Below are positions 1 to 4,870 of a stretch of 6,598 nt of DNA, piece by piece. The notes under the pieces are model-generated. The model had not been told where the DNA came from, searched no databases, and worked only from the letters and a program-made list of their open reading frames with translations. Numbering within the stretch: position 1 is the stretch's first letter; each line of letters begins with the position of its first letter. Location of the stretch: NCBI GenBank assembly GCA_003525045.1, contig DQGF01000441.1, forward strand, positions 1 through 6,598, written 5' to 3'. Both the position numbers and the translations under genes were made by a program. This DNA is from Pseudomonas sp. GTDB taxonomy: Bacteria > Pseudomonadota > Gammaproteobacteria > Pseudomonadales > Pseudomonadaceae.

Positions 1-84
1 CCCGCTCCCACATTTGATCTCCAGTGAACTCAGAATATGTGTACGACAGAGATCAAGTGTGGGAGCGGGCTTGCTCGCGAAGGG
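1..84. repeat. REPIN (paired inverted REP sequences), left end cut by the window
   Basis: Bases 1-20 are the reverse complement of 50-69 with one mismatch (agatcaa, then a or g, then tgtgggagcggg). The right element continues through GCTTGCTCGCGAAGG to about base 84. Within it, GCGGGC-TT-GCTCGC can fold into a 6-bp hairpin with one G-U pair. Two such REPs facing each other around a spacer of about 29 bp form a REPIN, a non-autonomous element mobilised in trans by RAYT transposases in pseudomonads. The outer part of the left REP lies beyond the window. It sits about 19 bp past the stop codon of the SRAP gene, a typical position at a gene's 3' end. Confidence 0.88.
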
Positions 85-102
85 GCCTGCACAGGCGCCG
101 AA

Positions 103-726
103 TCAACCCGGAGTAAGACACTCCGGCCCATTGAGCTTCGGATCATTCACCATGTTCGCCAGCACCCGCTCGCGCAACGCCGCGGGTTCACTGGCAAGCA
201 ACGCCTGCAACCCATGCAGCGGCGTCTCGGGATTGAGCCACGCCTCCTGCCCCGCCGCATCGAGAATCAACGGCCGACGCTGACTCGCCGCCGGCTGGGT
301 GATCACCGCCGTACTCAGCCATACCTGTTCCTGCACCGGATAGGCCTCCCAGATCGCCGCAAAAAACAGCGCCGAGCCCTCCGCCGGAGTCAGCCAGTAC
401 GGACGCTTGCGGGTGGTGCCGCGCCATTCGTAGAAACCGTTGGCCGGTAGCAAACAGCGGCGCACACGCAGGGCCTCACGAAACATTGGCTGTTCGGCAA
501 CGGTTTCGGCTCGGGCATGGGCCGGGGTGCGGGACAGGTCGGTCAGCCACGGCGGAGTCAGCCCCCAACGGGCGCGGGCCAACTCACGCTGGCCAGCAAT
601 GCCGGCGCGCAGCATCAATACCGAATCGTTGGGAGAAATATTCCACTGGGCCTGTTGGTCGGCGGGGAAGCCAGGCAGGGCCGCGAAGGCTGGGTTCCAG
701 CGAAACAGGGCATAACGTCCACACAT
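103..726 (-). CDS. SOS response-associated peptidase (SRAP/HMCES/YedK-like), divergent active site
   Basis: A 207-aa protein of the SRAP family, whose members (E. coli YedK, human HMCES) covalently trap abasic sites in single-stranded DNA through the N-terminal cysteine. I chose the ATG at 726 because it gives MCGRYALF, placing Cys2 as the nucleophile after removal of Met1. An upstream TTG at 738 would bury that cysteine. Family blocks in order are WNISPND (28-34), RWGLTPPW (53-60), ARAETVAEQPMFR (71-83), CLLPANGFYEW (91-101, with the conserved Glu at 100) and VNDPKLNGPECL near the C terminus. Two usual active-site residues look replaced: the Asn of the NAR-ET block is His70, and the His of the H-x-R-M-P block is Ser148 (SQRRP). 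It is last in a minus-strand gene trio, 35 nt after the DUF2007 stop. Its Shine-Dalgarno sequence is weak, so coupled translation or readthrough is plausible. The family call is firm; retained crosslinking chemistry is not. Confidence 0.93.
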   Translation of the reverse strand: MCGRYALFRWNPAFAALPGFPADQQAQWNISPNDSVLMLRAGIAGQRELARARWGLTPPWLTDLSRTPAHARAETVAEQPMFREALRVRRCLLPANGFYEWRGTTRKRPYWLTPAEGSALFFAAIWEAYPVQEQVWLSTAVITQPAASQRRPLILDAAGQEAWLNPETPLHGLQALLASEPAALRERVLANMVNDPKLNGPECLTPG

Positions 727-761
727 GGGGCAGCACAACTCTAGATAAAACGAACACCAGC

Positions 762-1022
762 CTAACAGACCAGAGTGCCGGGAAAACTCTCCGGTTCATC
801 GCCGGACAGCGGCAGTGCCGCATTGTACGCGGTGATCAGTTCCCGGGCGTAATCAGCCTGGTCGTTATCGACCGATAAGCCCAGCAGGCCGAAGATCGGC
901 AATTCGCCGGTGCCACCCAGCAAATCGCGGCCCACCAGGTGCGCCTCGATGCCCTCGCTGGCCAGCATGCTTTGCAGCAACTCACCTTCCATCAGGTTTT
1001 CCGGCTCGTAGATTCGCTGCAT
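762..1022 (-). CDS. DUF2007 family protein (putative signal-transducing protein)
   Basis: An 86-aa soluble protein beginning MQRIYEPENLMEGELLQ. The pattern of a short beta strand, a helix (LMEGELLQSMLASEGI, 10-25), AHLVGRDL (28-35), a Gly-rich turn (LLGGTGELP, 34-42) and LGLSVDNDQADYARELI (48-64) is the usual form of DUF2007. That domain has a ferredoxin-like, PII/CutA-like size and is annotated as putative signal transducing, with no established biochemical role that I know of. The start at 1022 is chosen over in-frame upstream codons because homology begins there and AAGGGG lies 6 nt upstream. It follows the CPXCG gene by 13 nt and precedes the SRAP gene by 35 nt, so the three are probably co-transcribed. 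No membrane segment or signal peptide is visible. The C terminus (EPESFPGTLVC) looks disordered. Confidence 0.88.
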   Translation of the reverse strand: MQRIYEPENLMEGELLQSMLASEGIEAHLVGRDLLGGTGELPIFGLLGLSVDNDQADYARELITAYNAALPLSGDEPESFPGTLVC

Positions 1023-1035
1023 GGGGCGCCCCTTT

Positions 1036-1218
1036 TCATTCGTTTTCGCTGTGAACTTCGAGCAACCATTCTTGACCGTCGGTCTGCAGAACAAAGGTAA
1101 TGGGGCGACAACACACCGGACAATCTTCGATATACGTCTGATCGCCGCCGGACAAGTCCAGCACAGCTTCAGCCTCTTCACCACAATACGGACATTCGTA
1201 GCGCTCGGTTTCCAGCAT
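1036..1218 (-). CDS. CPXCG motif-containing cysteine-rich small protein
   Basis: A 60-aa protein with CPYC at residues 9-12 (within ECPYCGEE) and CPVCC at 33-37 (within EDCPVCCRPI). Two C-x2-C knuckles about 20 residues apart indicate a one-zinc ribbon fold, as expected for the CPXCG cysteine-rich family. The C-terminal half is acidic (EWLLEVHSENE). The ATG at 1218 is preceded by GGGAG with a 6-nt spacer, the clearest ribosome-binding site of this operon. It is the first gene of the minus-strand trio, with its promoter expected in the 1219-1360 spacer shared with the divergent acyltransferase gene. The molecular function is unknown. Metal binding is inferred from the cysteine spacing; nucleic-acid or protein contacts cannot be read from the sequence. 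Confidence 0.9.
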   Translation of the reverse strand: MLETERYECPYCGEEAEAVLDLSGGDQTYIEDCPVCCRPITFVLQTDGQEWLLEVHSENE

Positions 1219-1243
1219 CGCGGTCTCCCAGGTGACTTGTGCG

Positions 1244-1249
1244 TATAAT
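1244..1249 (+). promoter_or_regulatory. Possible -10 element in the divergent spacer
   Basis: A perfect TATAAT lies in the 140-bp spacer between the CPXCG gene (minus) and the acyltransferase gene (plus), about 112 nt before the latter's start. I find no good -35 hexamer 16-18 bp upstream. The reverse strand over the same bases (GATTAT or TATACG) could instead serve the minus operon, again without a clear -35. The direction is therefore uncertain. Confidence 0.3.
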
Positions 1250-1307
1250 CGCCGGTCTATTTGCAGGGCTATTTTTGTCTGGCTACCTTTTCAGACCGTG
1301 TCCCGTT

Positions 1308-1324
1308 GGTTTTCGATCAAAACC
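1308..1324. promoter_or_regulatory. 17-bp dyad upstream of the acyltransferase gene
   Basis: GGTTTT-CGATC-AAAACC is a perfect 6-bp inverted repeat around a 5-bp centre, ending 36 nt before the acyltransferase start codon. Its size and place would suit a dimeric repressor operator. It is too AT-rich and lacks a following T-run to be a terminator. No regulator is identifiable from it. Confidence 0.3.
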
Positions 1325-1360
1325 TTTACTTACCCTAGCCGTTTCCAACAAGAGAGCATG

Positions 1361-2524
1361 ATGGGCGAATTCGATGCCATCCGACCTTACGACGATAGCG
1401 AAGTCCCGGCAGTACTGAACCGGTTGCTTGGTGACAAGGCGTTTCTAGATATCCTCATCCACTTCCGCTTCCCGCGCTATGCCGGCGCCTTCGGCTGGAT
1501 GCTCAAACCTCTTATAGCTCATCGGCTGCGCCGTGAGTTCGCCGGCGTCAATTCGGTGGCCACGTTGCAGGACAAAGTTGAATTCTATGTCGACCACACC
1601 ATCGAGCGTGCCACCGACGGCGTGACCTACACCGGCGTCGAGCAGTTCAAGTCCGGCAGCGCCTATCTGTTCATCGCCAATCACCGCGACATCGTGATGG
1701 ACCCGGCCTTCGTCAACTATGCGGTGTACCACGCCGGCCTGCCGACACCACGCATTGCGATTGGCGACAACCTGCTGCAAAAGCCCTTTGTCAGCGACCT
1801 GATGCGCTTGAACAAGAGCTTCATCGTGCACCGTTCGATCACCGGTCGCCGCGAGAAGATGGCGGCCTATCAACTGCTATCGGCCTACATCAACCATTCG
1901 ATCCGTAACGATTGTGCGTCGATCTGGATCGCCCAGGCCGAAGGTCGGGCCAAGGACGGCGACGATCGCACCGAATCGGCGATCCTCAAGATGTTCCACA
2001 TGAGCCGCAAGAACGAGCCGTTCGGTGAAGTCATACGCTCGCTGAACGTCACGCCGGTGTCGATCAGCTACGAGTACGACCCGTGCGACCAGGCCAAGGC
2101 CCGCGAGCTGTTCATCCGTGCCACCACCGGTAGCTACACCAAAGTGCCGGGCGAGGACGACGTGAGCATCGCCAAGGGCATCACCGGCTACAAGGGCCGC
2201 GTCCACGTGAACTTCGCCGCGCCGATCACCGAGCTATTCGACGACACCAAGCAACTGGCGATCGAGATGGACAGGCAGATCCTCGGCGGTTACCGGTTAT
2301 TCCCGGTGCATTACCTGGCGTATGCGCAGTGGAAAGACGCCGATCCGCAATTGCAGGTGCCGAAAGCTACCGCAGTGTTTGCGGCCGACGAGTTGGTCAA
2401 GGCGCAAGAAGAATGGCAGCGACGTCTGGAGGCATGCCCCGAGGAGCATCGCCCGTTCCTGGTGCTGCAATATGCGACGCCGGTGCGTAATCAGTATCGG
2501 GTGAAGGCTGGGTTGCCGCTGTAA
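1361..2524 (+). CDS. PlsC-like acyltransferase (annotated type: 1-acyl-sn-glycerol-3-phosphate acyltransferase)
   Basis: A 387-aa protein, much longer than the roughly 240 aa of classical PlsC, with a glycerolipid acyltransferase core at about 100-240. Motif I is ANHRDIVMD (106-114) with catalytic-type His108. The aspartate stands at H+6 (HX5D), not the textbook HX4D. Motif II resembles NKSFIVHRSITGRREK (151-166), motif III AQAEGRAKDG (191-200) and motif IV VTPVSISYEYDP (230-241). Extra N-terminal (1-95) and C-terminal (250-387) regions flank the core. No convincing transmembrane helix is seen, so it may be peripheral. The expected role is fatty-acyl transfer to a lysophospholipid or related acceptor at the inner membrane; the true substrate is unknown. 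AGAGAG lies 4 nt before the chosen ATG. An ATG one codon upstream (1358) is too close to that site, though possible. It is transcribed alone, divergent from the CPXCG operon, and ends at its own terminator. Confidence 0.9.
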   Translation: MGEFDAIRPYDDSEVPAVLNRLLGDKAFLDILIHFRFPRYAGAFGWMLKPLIAHRLRREFAGVNSVATLQDKVEFYVDHTIERATDGVTYTGVEQFKSGSAYLFIANHRDIVMDPAFVNYAVYHAGLPTPRIAIGDNLLQKPFVSDLMRLNKSFIVHRSITGRREKMAAYQLLSAYINHSIRNDCASIWIAQAEGRAKDGDDRTESAILKMFHMSRKNEPFGEVIRSLNVTPVSISYEYDPCDQAKARELFIRATTGSYTKVPGEDDVSIAKGITGYKGRVHVNFAAPITELFDDTKQLAIEMDRQILGGYRLFPVHYLAYAQWKDADPQLQVPKATAVFAADELVKAQEEWQRRLEACPEEHRPFLVLQYATPVRNQYRVKAGLPL

Positions 2525-2544
2525 GGTGTTCGGCTGGATACGAC

Positions 2545-2573
2545 AACGGCGCCCTCGGGCGCCGTTCTCTTTA
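2545..2573 (+). terminator. Rho-independent terminator of the acyltransferase gene
   Basis: AACGGCGCCC-TC-GGGCGCCGTT (arms 2545-2554 and 2557-2566) is a perfect 10-bp inverted repeat, with a 4-base loop in practice, followed by the T-rich CTCTTT. It starts 21 nt after the stop codon. The convergent membrane-protein gene ends at 2599, so the hairpin may also stop minus-strand transcription, although the T-run on that side is poor. Confidence 0.85.
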
Positions 2574-2598
2574 TCCAAGCTCTTTGCTTTTTAACGAT

Positions 2599-2877
2599 CT
2601 AGACCTGTGTGCTGATCCACGACACCAACAGCGCCAACCCCAGGCAGGCGAAACCGAAGCGGTAGAAAAACCGGTTCATGCGCAAGGTCGCCCAATCCAG
2701 ATTTGGCTCTTCGCCAGGACGACTCTGGCGCTGCGTCTCGATGCTCGCCAACGCACGCTGCTCACGACGACGGGTCGCATGCAGCAACCAGCTGCCAGGA
2801 AAGGCAACCAGCAAGGCCAGCAGATTGATCAATTTGGCGGGATGGGCGGTAAACAGCGTCATCAAATGCAGCGACAT
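2599..2877 (-). CDS. Small inner-membrane protein, function unknown
   Basis: A 92-aa protein with two hydrophobic segments, about residues 16-33 (LINLLALLVAFPGSWLL) and 70-88 (FFYRFGFACLGLALLVSW). A charged 45-residue loop rich in Arg, Glu and Gln (TRRREQRALASIETQRQSRPGEE) separates them. By the positive-inside rule the Arg-rich loop should be cytoplasmic, with both ends periplasmic. The open frame runs 37 codons further upstream, but the ATG at 2877 has TGAGG about 6 nt before it, and the extension is Arg- and Ser-rich low-complexity sequence. It is convergent with the acyltransferase gene and stands alone. I recognise no named family. It looks like a conserved hypothetical of pseudomonads, which is an impression only. 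Confidence 0.72.
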   Translation of the reverse strand: MSLHLMTLFTAHPAKLINLLALLVAFPGSWLLHATRRREQRALASIETQRQSRPGEEPNLDWATLRMNRFFYRFGFACLGLALLVSWISTQV

Positions 2878-3094
2878 CACGAACCTCAGACAAAACAGGT
2901 GTGGCAGACGCCGGACCGACGACCGCGGCGCGGATTCTACCGAAAGCCTCCCCTGCTGCCCCACCCTTTGCGACAAATAACTCACCATTTGGCAGATTAC
3001 TGTCTTGCGTCACGGCTTCGTTATCTGGATCCGCCAGCCTGGCACCCCGCACAACCGGCATGGAACCGGTCATGCTGCACGCCAAAATCCAACG
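2878..3094. other. Intergenic spacer, probable promoter region of the small membrane-protein gene
   Basis: No convincing gene. On the minus strand a TAGAAT (bases 2939-2934) stands about 57 nt before the start at 2877 and could be a -10 element, but the bases 16-18 positions upstream (GGGGCA) are not a -35. An open minus-strand frame crosses the spacer, but it runs on into both the membrane-protein gene in another frame and the REP arms, so I treat it as chance. The 3065-3092 stretch before the REPIN shows nothing recognisable. Confidence 0.5.
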
Positions 3095-3206
3095 CCCCCC
3101 TGTAGGAGCGAGCTTGCTCGCGAAAAACGTACAGACAACGCGTTTTGTCAGATTGCACGCGTTATCGTTCACGCCCTTCGCGAGCAAGCTCGCTCCTACA
3201 GGGGGG
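3095..3206. repeat. REPIN with perfect 30-bp inverted arms
   Basis: Bases 3095-3124 and 3177-3206 are exact reverse complements over 30 bp. Each consists of CCCCCCTGTAGGAGC, then GAGCTTGCTCGCGAA. Inside each arm GCGAGC-TT-GCTCGC forms a perfect 6-bp hairpin. The 52-bp core between them contains ACGCGT twice (3138-3143 and 3157-3162) and a small GACAA/TTGTC hairpin. It begins 7 bp past the lipoprotein stop codon. The REP subtype differs from those at the window ends at two positions (GTAGGAGCGAGC against GTGGGAGCGGGC), so two REP families are present. As RNA the whole unit could fold into a long cruciform and stop or stabilise the lipoprotein transcript. Confidence 0.93.
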
Positions 3207-3213
3207 GGTCGCA

Positions 3214-3798
3214 TTATTCGTTGAGAATCTGGCCAATCGTCGGATCCTTGAACAAACGGGTCAACGCATCGCTCAATACATCACTGACCAGCTTGGTATT
3301 GGTTTCCTGATTCGGCGCCATACCAAAACGCTGGTCCAGGGACGCACCGTAACGGCCGCTGTAACGGCGGTTGGCGTTCTGCACATCGGAGCGGAAGGTC
3401 GCGCCAATGGTCGCCTCGGTCACGTACATGCCTTCCTTGGGCGACTGATACTTCAATTCCGCCAGGGTCACGGTCAGCTGCGGCGCATTCAGCGCGTTGG
3501 ACGTCGGGGTAAAGCCCAGCAAACGCACGGCCGCTTCGGCCTGGGCCTGCAACTTCGGCAGGATCTGCGCGCCCTGCACGGTGATCGCACTGGTCTCGGG
3601 ATACAAGCCACCGCGAGTGCCCAGGGTAGGCGACGGACGACCGTCCACCACGCGCACAACCACTGGCTGGCCACGGCCGACCGGCGCCAGCTGCGTCGTC
3701 AGCTTGGGTTCCGGATTCAGTTGTTGCGGGCTGTGGGCGCAGCCGACCAGGGTCAAACTGGTCACAGTAATCAAACCGAACAACAGGCGTTGCAACAT
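3214..3798 (-). CDS. YajG-family outer-membrane lipoprotein
   Basis: A 194-aa precursor with a lipoprotein signal: MLQRLLFGLITVTSLTLVG, then Cys20 in the lipobox LVGC. The residue after Cys is Ala, not Asp, so sorting by Lol to the outer membrane is expected. The mature part carries VVVRVVDGRPSPTLGTRGG and the block ITVQGAQILPKLQAQAEAAVRLLGF (about 71-96), then APQLTVTLAELKYQ. These fit the YajG-like lipoprotein family, whose function is not established. The ATG at 3798 is chosen because it starts the signal peptide and has GGAG 8 nt upstream. The open frame continues 25 codons further, but that part overlaps the likely promoter. It is monocistronic, flanked by a REPIN at its 3' end and a divergent small gene at its 5' end. 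In E. coli yajG neighbours bolA and ampG; here it does not. Confidence 0.85.
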   Translation of the reverse strand: MLQRLLFGLITVTSLTLVGCAHSPQQLNPEPKLTTQLAPVGRGQPVVVRVVDGRPSPTLGTRGGLYPETSAITVQGAQILPKLQAQAEAAVRLLGFTPTSNALNAPQLTVTLAELKYQSPKEGMYVTEATIGATFRSDVQNANRRYSGRYGASLDQRFGMAPNQETNTKLVSDVLSDALTRLFKDPTIGQILNE

Positions 3799-3834
3799 GC
3801 TCTTCTCTCCAGAATCAGGCACAAACAAGCCCGC

Positions 3835-3840
3835 AGTATA
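3835..3840 (-). promoter_or_regulatory. Likely -10 element for the YajG-type lipoprotein gene
   Basis: On the minus strand TATACT (5/6 to consensus) lies 36 nt before the ATG at 3798, a common distance for Pseudomonas sigma-70 promoters. The upstream TGGTTC or GGTTCG at 17-18 bp is a poor -35, so activation or a weak promoter is possible. Confidence 0.45.
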
Positions 3841-3883
3841 GCGGTGCGCCACTGCAGCGAACCAGCGCAACAATTATGGAAAA

Positions 3884-3903
3884 GTCTGACAAACCTTTCA
3901 GAC
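3884..3903. promoter_or_regulatory. Dyad GTCTGA-N8-TCAGAC in the divergent spacer
   Basis: A perfect 6-bp inverted repeat with an 8-bp centre lies midway between the lipoprotein gene and the 77-aa gene, just before the Pho-box-like sequence. The shape fits a dimeric regulator site. No family can be assigned. Confidence 0.28.
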
Positions 3904-3911
3904 CGCGATAC

Positions 3912-3929
3912 CTGTCACACACCTGTCAT
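3912..3929 (+). promoter_or_regulatory. Candidate PhoB (Pho) box
   Basis: CTGTCACACACCTGTCAT consists of two direct 7-bp repeats, CTGTCAC and CTGTCAT, separated by 4 bp (11-bp period). This is the known PhoB-box layout (CTGTCAT-N4-CTGTCAT) with 13 of 14 repeat positions matched. It points toward the 77-aa gene, 70 bp upstream of its start. TACACT at 3936-3941 is a possible -10 but is only 6 bp downstream of the box; about 10 bp is usual, so the promoter fit is imperfect. Confidence 0.5.
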
Positions 3930-3999
3930 CGCTCCTACACTTTCGCGTCACGACCCAATGCCATTCTTCACAGCAGTCACCCCACCAAGGTACTTCGCC

Positions 4000-4233
4000 A
4001 TGCGCTATCTCATCTCGCTGTTCGCGCCACGCCCGTTGCATCGCTGCTTCGCCCTGCTCGACCGCAATGGCCACTGCCAGGCATTCAAGCAGTGCAGCCT
4101 CCAGCCCATGGGCGATGGCTGGGTCGAGATCGAAGAAATCCGCCTCAATTGGCTGCACCATCCCCTGCCCGCCAACGCCCGCGTCGACGTGCGCCAACCC
4201 CGCGCGCGGGTGCAACATCTGTTGACCACCTGA
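4000..4233 (+). CDS. Small conserved-type hypothetical protein, 77 aa
   Basis: Begins MRYLISLFAPRPLHRCFALL and ends RVQHLLTT. It is basic, with cysteines at 16, 26 and 32, the segment LDRNGHCQAFKQC (20-32) and GDGWVEIEEIRLNWLHHPLP (38-57). The alternation of polar and hydrophobic residues suggests a compact beta-rich soluble fold. No signal peptide, transmembrane helix or complete metal motif is visible. The ATG at 4000 is preceded by AAGG with a 9-nt spacer; an in-frame ATG at 3958 has no ribosome-binding site. Third-position GC is high and typical of the neighbouring genes, which supports real coding. It is divergent from the lipoprotein gene and downstream of a Pho-box-like sequence. I do not recognise the family. 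If the Pho box is real, phosphate-starvation expression would follow. Confidence 0.68.
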   Translation: MRYLISLFAPRPLHRCFALLDRNGHCQAFKQCSLQPMGDGWVEIEEIRLNWLHHPLPANARVDVRQPRARVQHLLTT

Positions 4234-4531
4234 CCGGACGCCTAATAAAAGTCATTAAACACGACCATTTCCCTGCGTTTCTTCGCTACAATCTCCCCCC
4301 GATTATAAGGACGTCTCCTGATCGGGCCTCGCAGTATCGTCAATATCCAGGTATTGGCACCCCGCACCGCCCAACAGAGAGCCGCCCACACAGATCGAGT
4401 GAAGCTGGCGCGCTTGCTGTTCCTTGAGCAAAACCCCCACTTTTCGCGAATCTGCAGAGCTGTCATTACGCTCGGTCACTGAGCTGTTTGCCCGTTTTGA
4501 CTGTCATGTATTGCATGGCGGCAATCCATCC

Positions 4532-4564
4532 GGGCACGGTGCCAGGCTGGGGCAGCCCTTTTTT
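4532..4564 (+). terminator. Terminator-like hairpin with a T6 run
   Basis: GGGC (4532-4535) and TGCC (4540-4543) can pair with GCCC (4555-4558) and GGCA (4551-4554), leaving a bulge and a 7-base loop. Alternatively GGCTG-GGG-CAGCC (4545-4557) folds locally. Either is followed at once by TTTTTT (4559-4564). No annotated gene ends here; the nearest upstream plus-strand stop is at 4233, about 300 nt away. It could end an unannotated small RNA or a leader transcript. Confidence 0.5.
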
Positions 4565-4568
4565 GAGG

Positions 4569-4619
4569 TTCACGTCTCCAAAAGAGCGTGAAAAAAACGG
4601 GTTTTCACAACTTCACAAG
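4569..4619. promoter_or_regulatory. Cluster of TTCAC/GTGAA half-sites
   Basis: Four copies of TTCAC or its complement occur in 48 bp: TTCAC 4569-4573, GTGAA 4588-4592, TTCAC 4604-4608, TTCAC 4612-4616. The first two close a 9-bp hairpin with one bulge (TTCACG..CTC, loop CAAAA, GAG-CGTGAA). The second and third form the 7-bp dyad GTGAAAA-N7-TTTTCAC (4588-4608). The last two are a tandem 8-mer TTCACAAC/TTCACAAG. Such overlapping symmetry suggests a protein-binding region; the regulator is unknown. Confidence 0.4.
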
Positions 4620-4645
4620 AGTGTGGCGAGCAAATGAATAGTTTT

Positions 4646-4675
4646 GCGTCTGAACATGCACCATTAGCGTCTGAA
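4646..4675 (+). repeat. 9-bp direct repeat GCGTCTGAA, 21-bp period
   Basis: GCGTCTGAA occurs at 4646-4654 and 4667-4675, exactly 21 bp apart, which is two helical turns. The copies would therefore lie on the same face of the DNA. They also fall in frame inside a doubtful 29-codon frame (4634-4723). Confidence 0.45.
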
Positions 4676-4870
4676 ACAGCCCAACGACACAGGACCGAGT
4701 ATTTCTCGAACACCGGAGCCTGAAGCCTGTCCGCTACGGATTTGGTTGCACAAACGGATGTATCGACCATAAGTCGAATTGCCAGCCGCGCGTTGAAGTG
4801 AGTTCATGTAGCTCTTTCAGACCCGGCCGGTAGCGTCCGTCGAAGATGCGAAAAATTGCGAAGATTCGGA

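Noticed and set aside
85..96. GCCTG-CA-CAGGC palindrome as a terminator for the SRAP operon
   Set aside because: Only 5 bp, with no T-run on the minus strand; it is sequence next to the REP.
3095..3206. The long inverted repeat as an insertion-sequence end or CRISPR-like array
   Set aside because: There is no transposase, no target duplication and no regular spacer series. The arms contain REP hairpins, which identifies a REPIN.
2762..3214. 150-codon minus-strand frame containing PVGASLLAK-type peptides
   Set aside because: Those peptides are the usual translation of REP arms. The frame also overlaps the better supported membrane-protein gene in another frame.
3145..3999. Upstream extension of the 77-aa gene frame, antisense to the lipoprotein gene
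   Set aside because: The frame is open only because it mirrors the lipoprotein gene. The ATG at 4000 has the ribosome-binding site.
4242..4466. 74-codon minus-strand frame between the 77-aa gene and mqo
   Set aside because: No good ribosome-binding site, many codons rare in Pseudomonas (AGG, AGA, ATA, CGA), low third-position GC and no recognisable family.
4318..4482. Plus-strand frame that could start at a CTG 6 nt after AAGGA and reads IGPRSIVNIQ onward
   Set aside because: It needs a CTG start, uses several rare codons (AGA twice, CGA twice) and matches no family I know. The Shine-Dalgarno-like AAGGA alone is not enough.
4460..4507. CTGTCAT copies at 4460-4466 and 4501-4507 as further Pho boxes
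   Set aside because: Neither has a second CTGTCA repeat at the required 11-bp spacing.
4570..4770. 66-codon minus-strand frame with several cysteines
   Set aside because: No ribosome-binding site before its ATG, cysteines not arranged in knuckles, and it crosses the palindromic half-site cluster.
4634..4801. 29-codon frame from ATG 4634, which stays open for 25 more codons after the TGA at 4721 (possible recoding)
   Set aside because: Short, with a weak ribosome-binding site. An open stretch of 25 codons after a stop is not unusual, and I see no selenocysteine-insertion hairpin immediately after the TGA.
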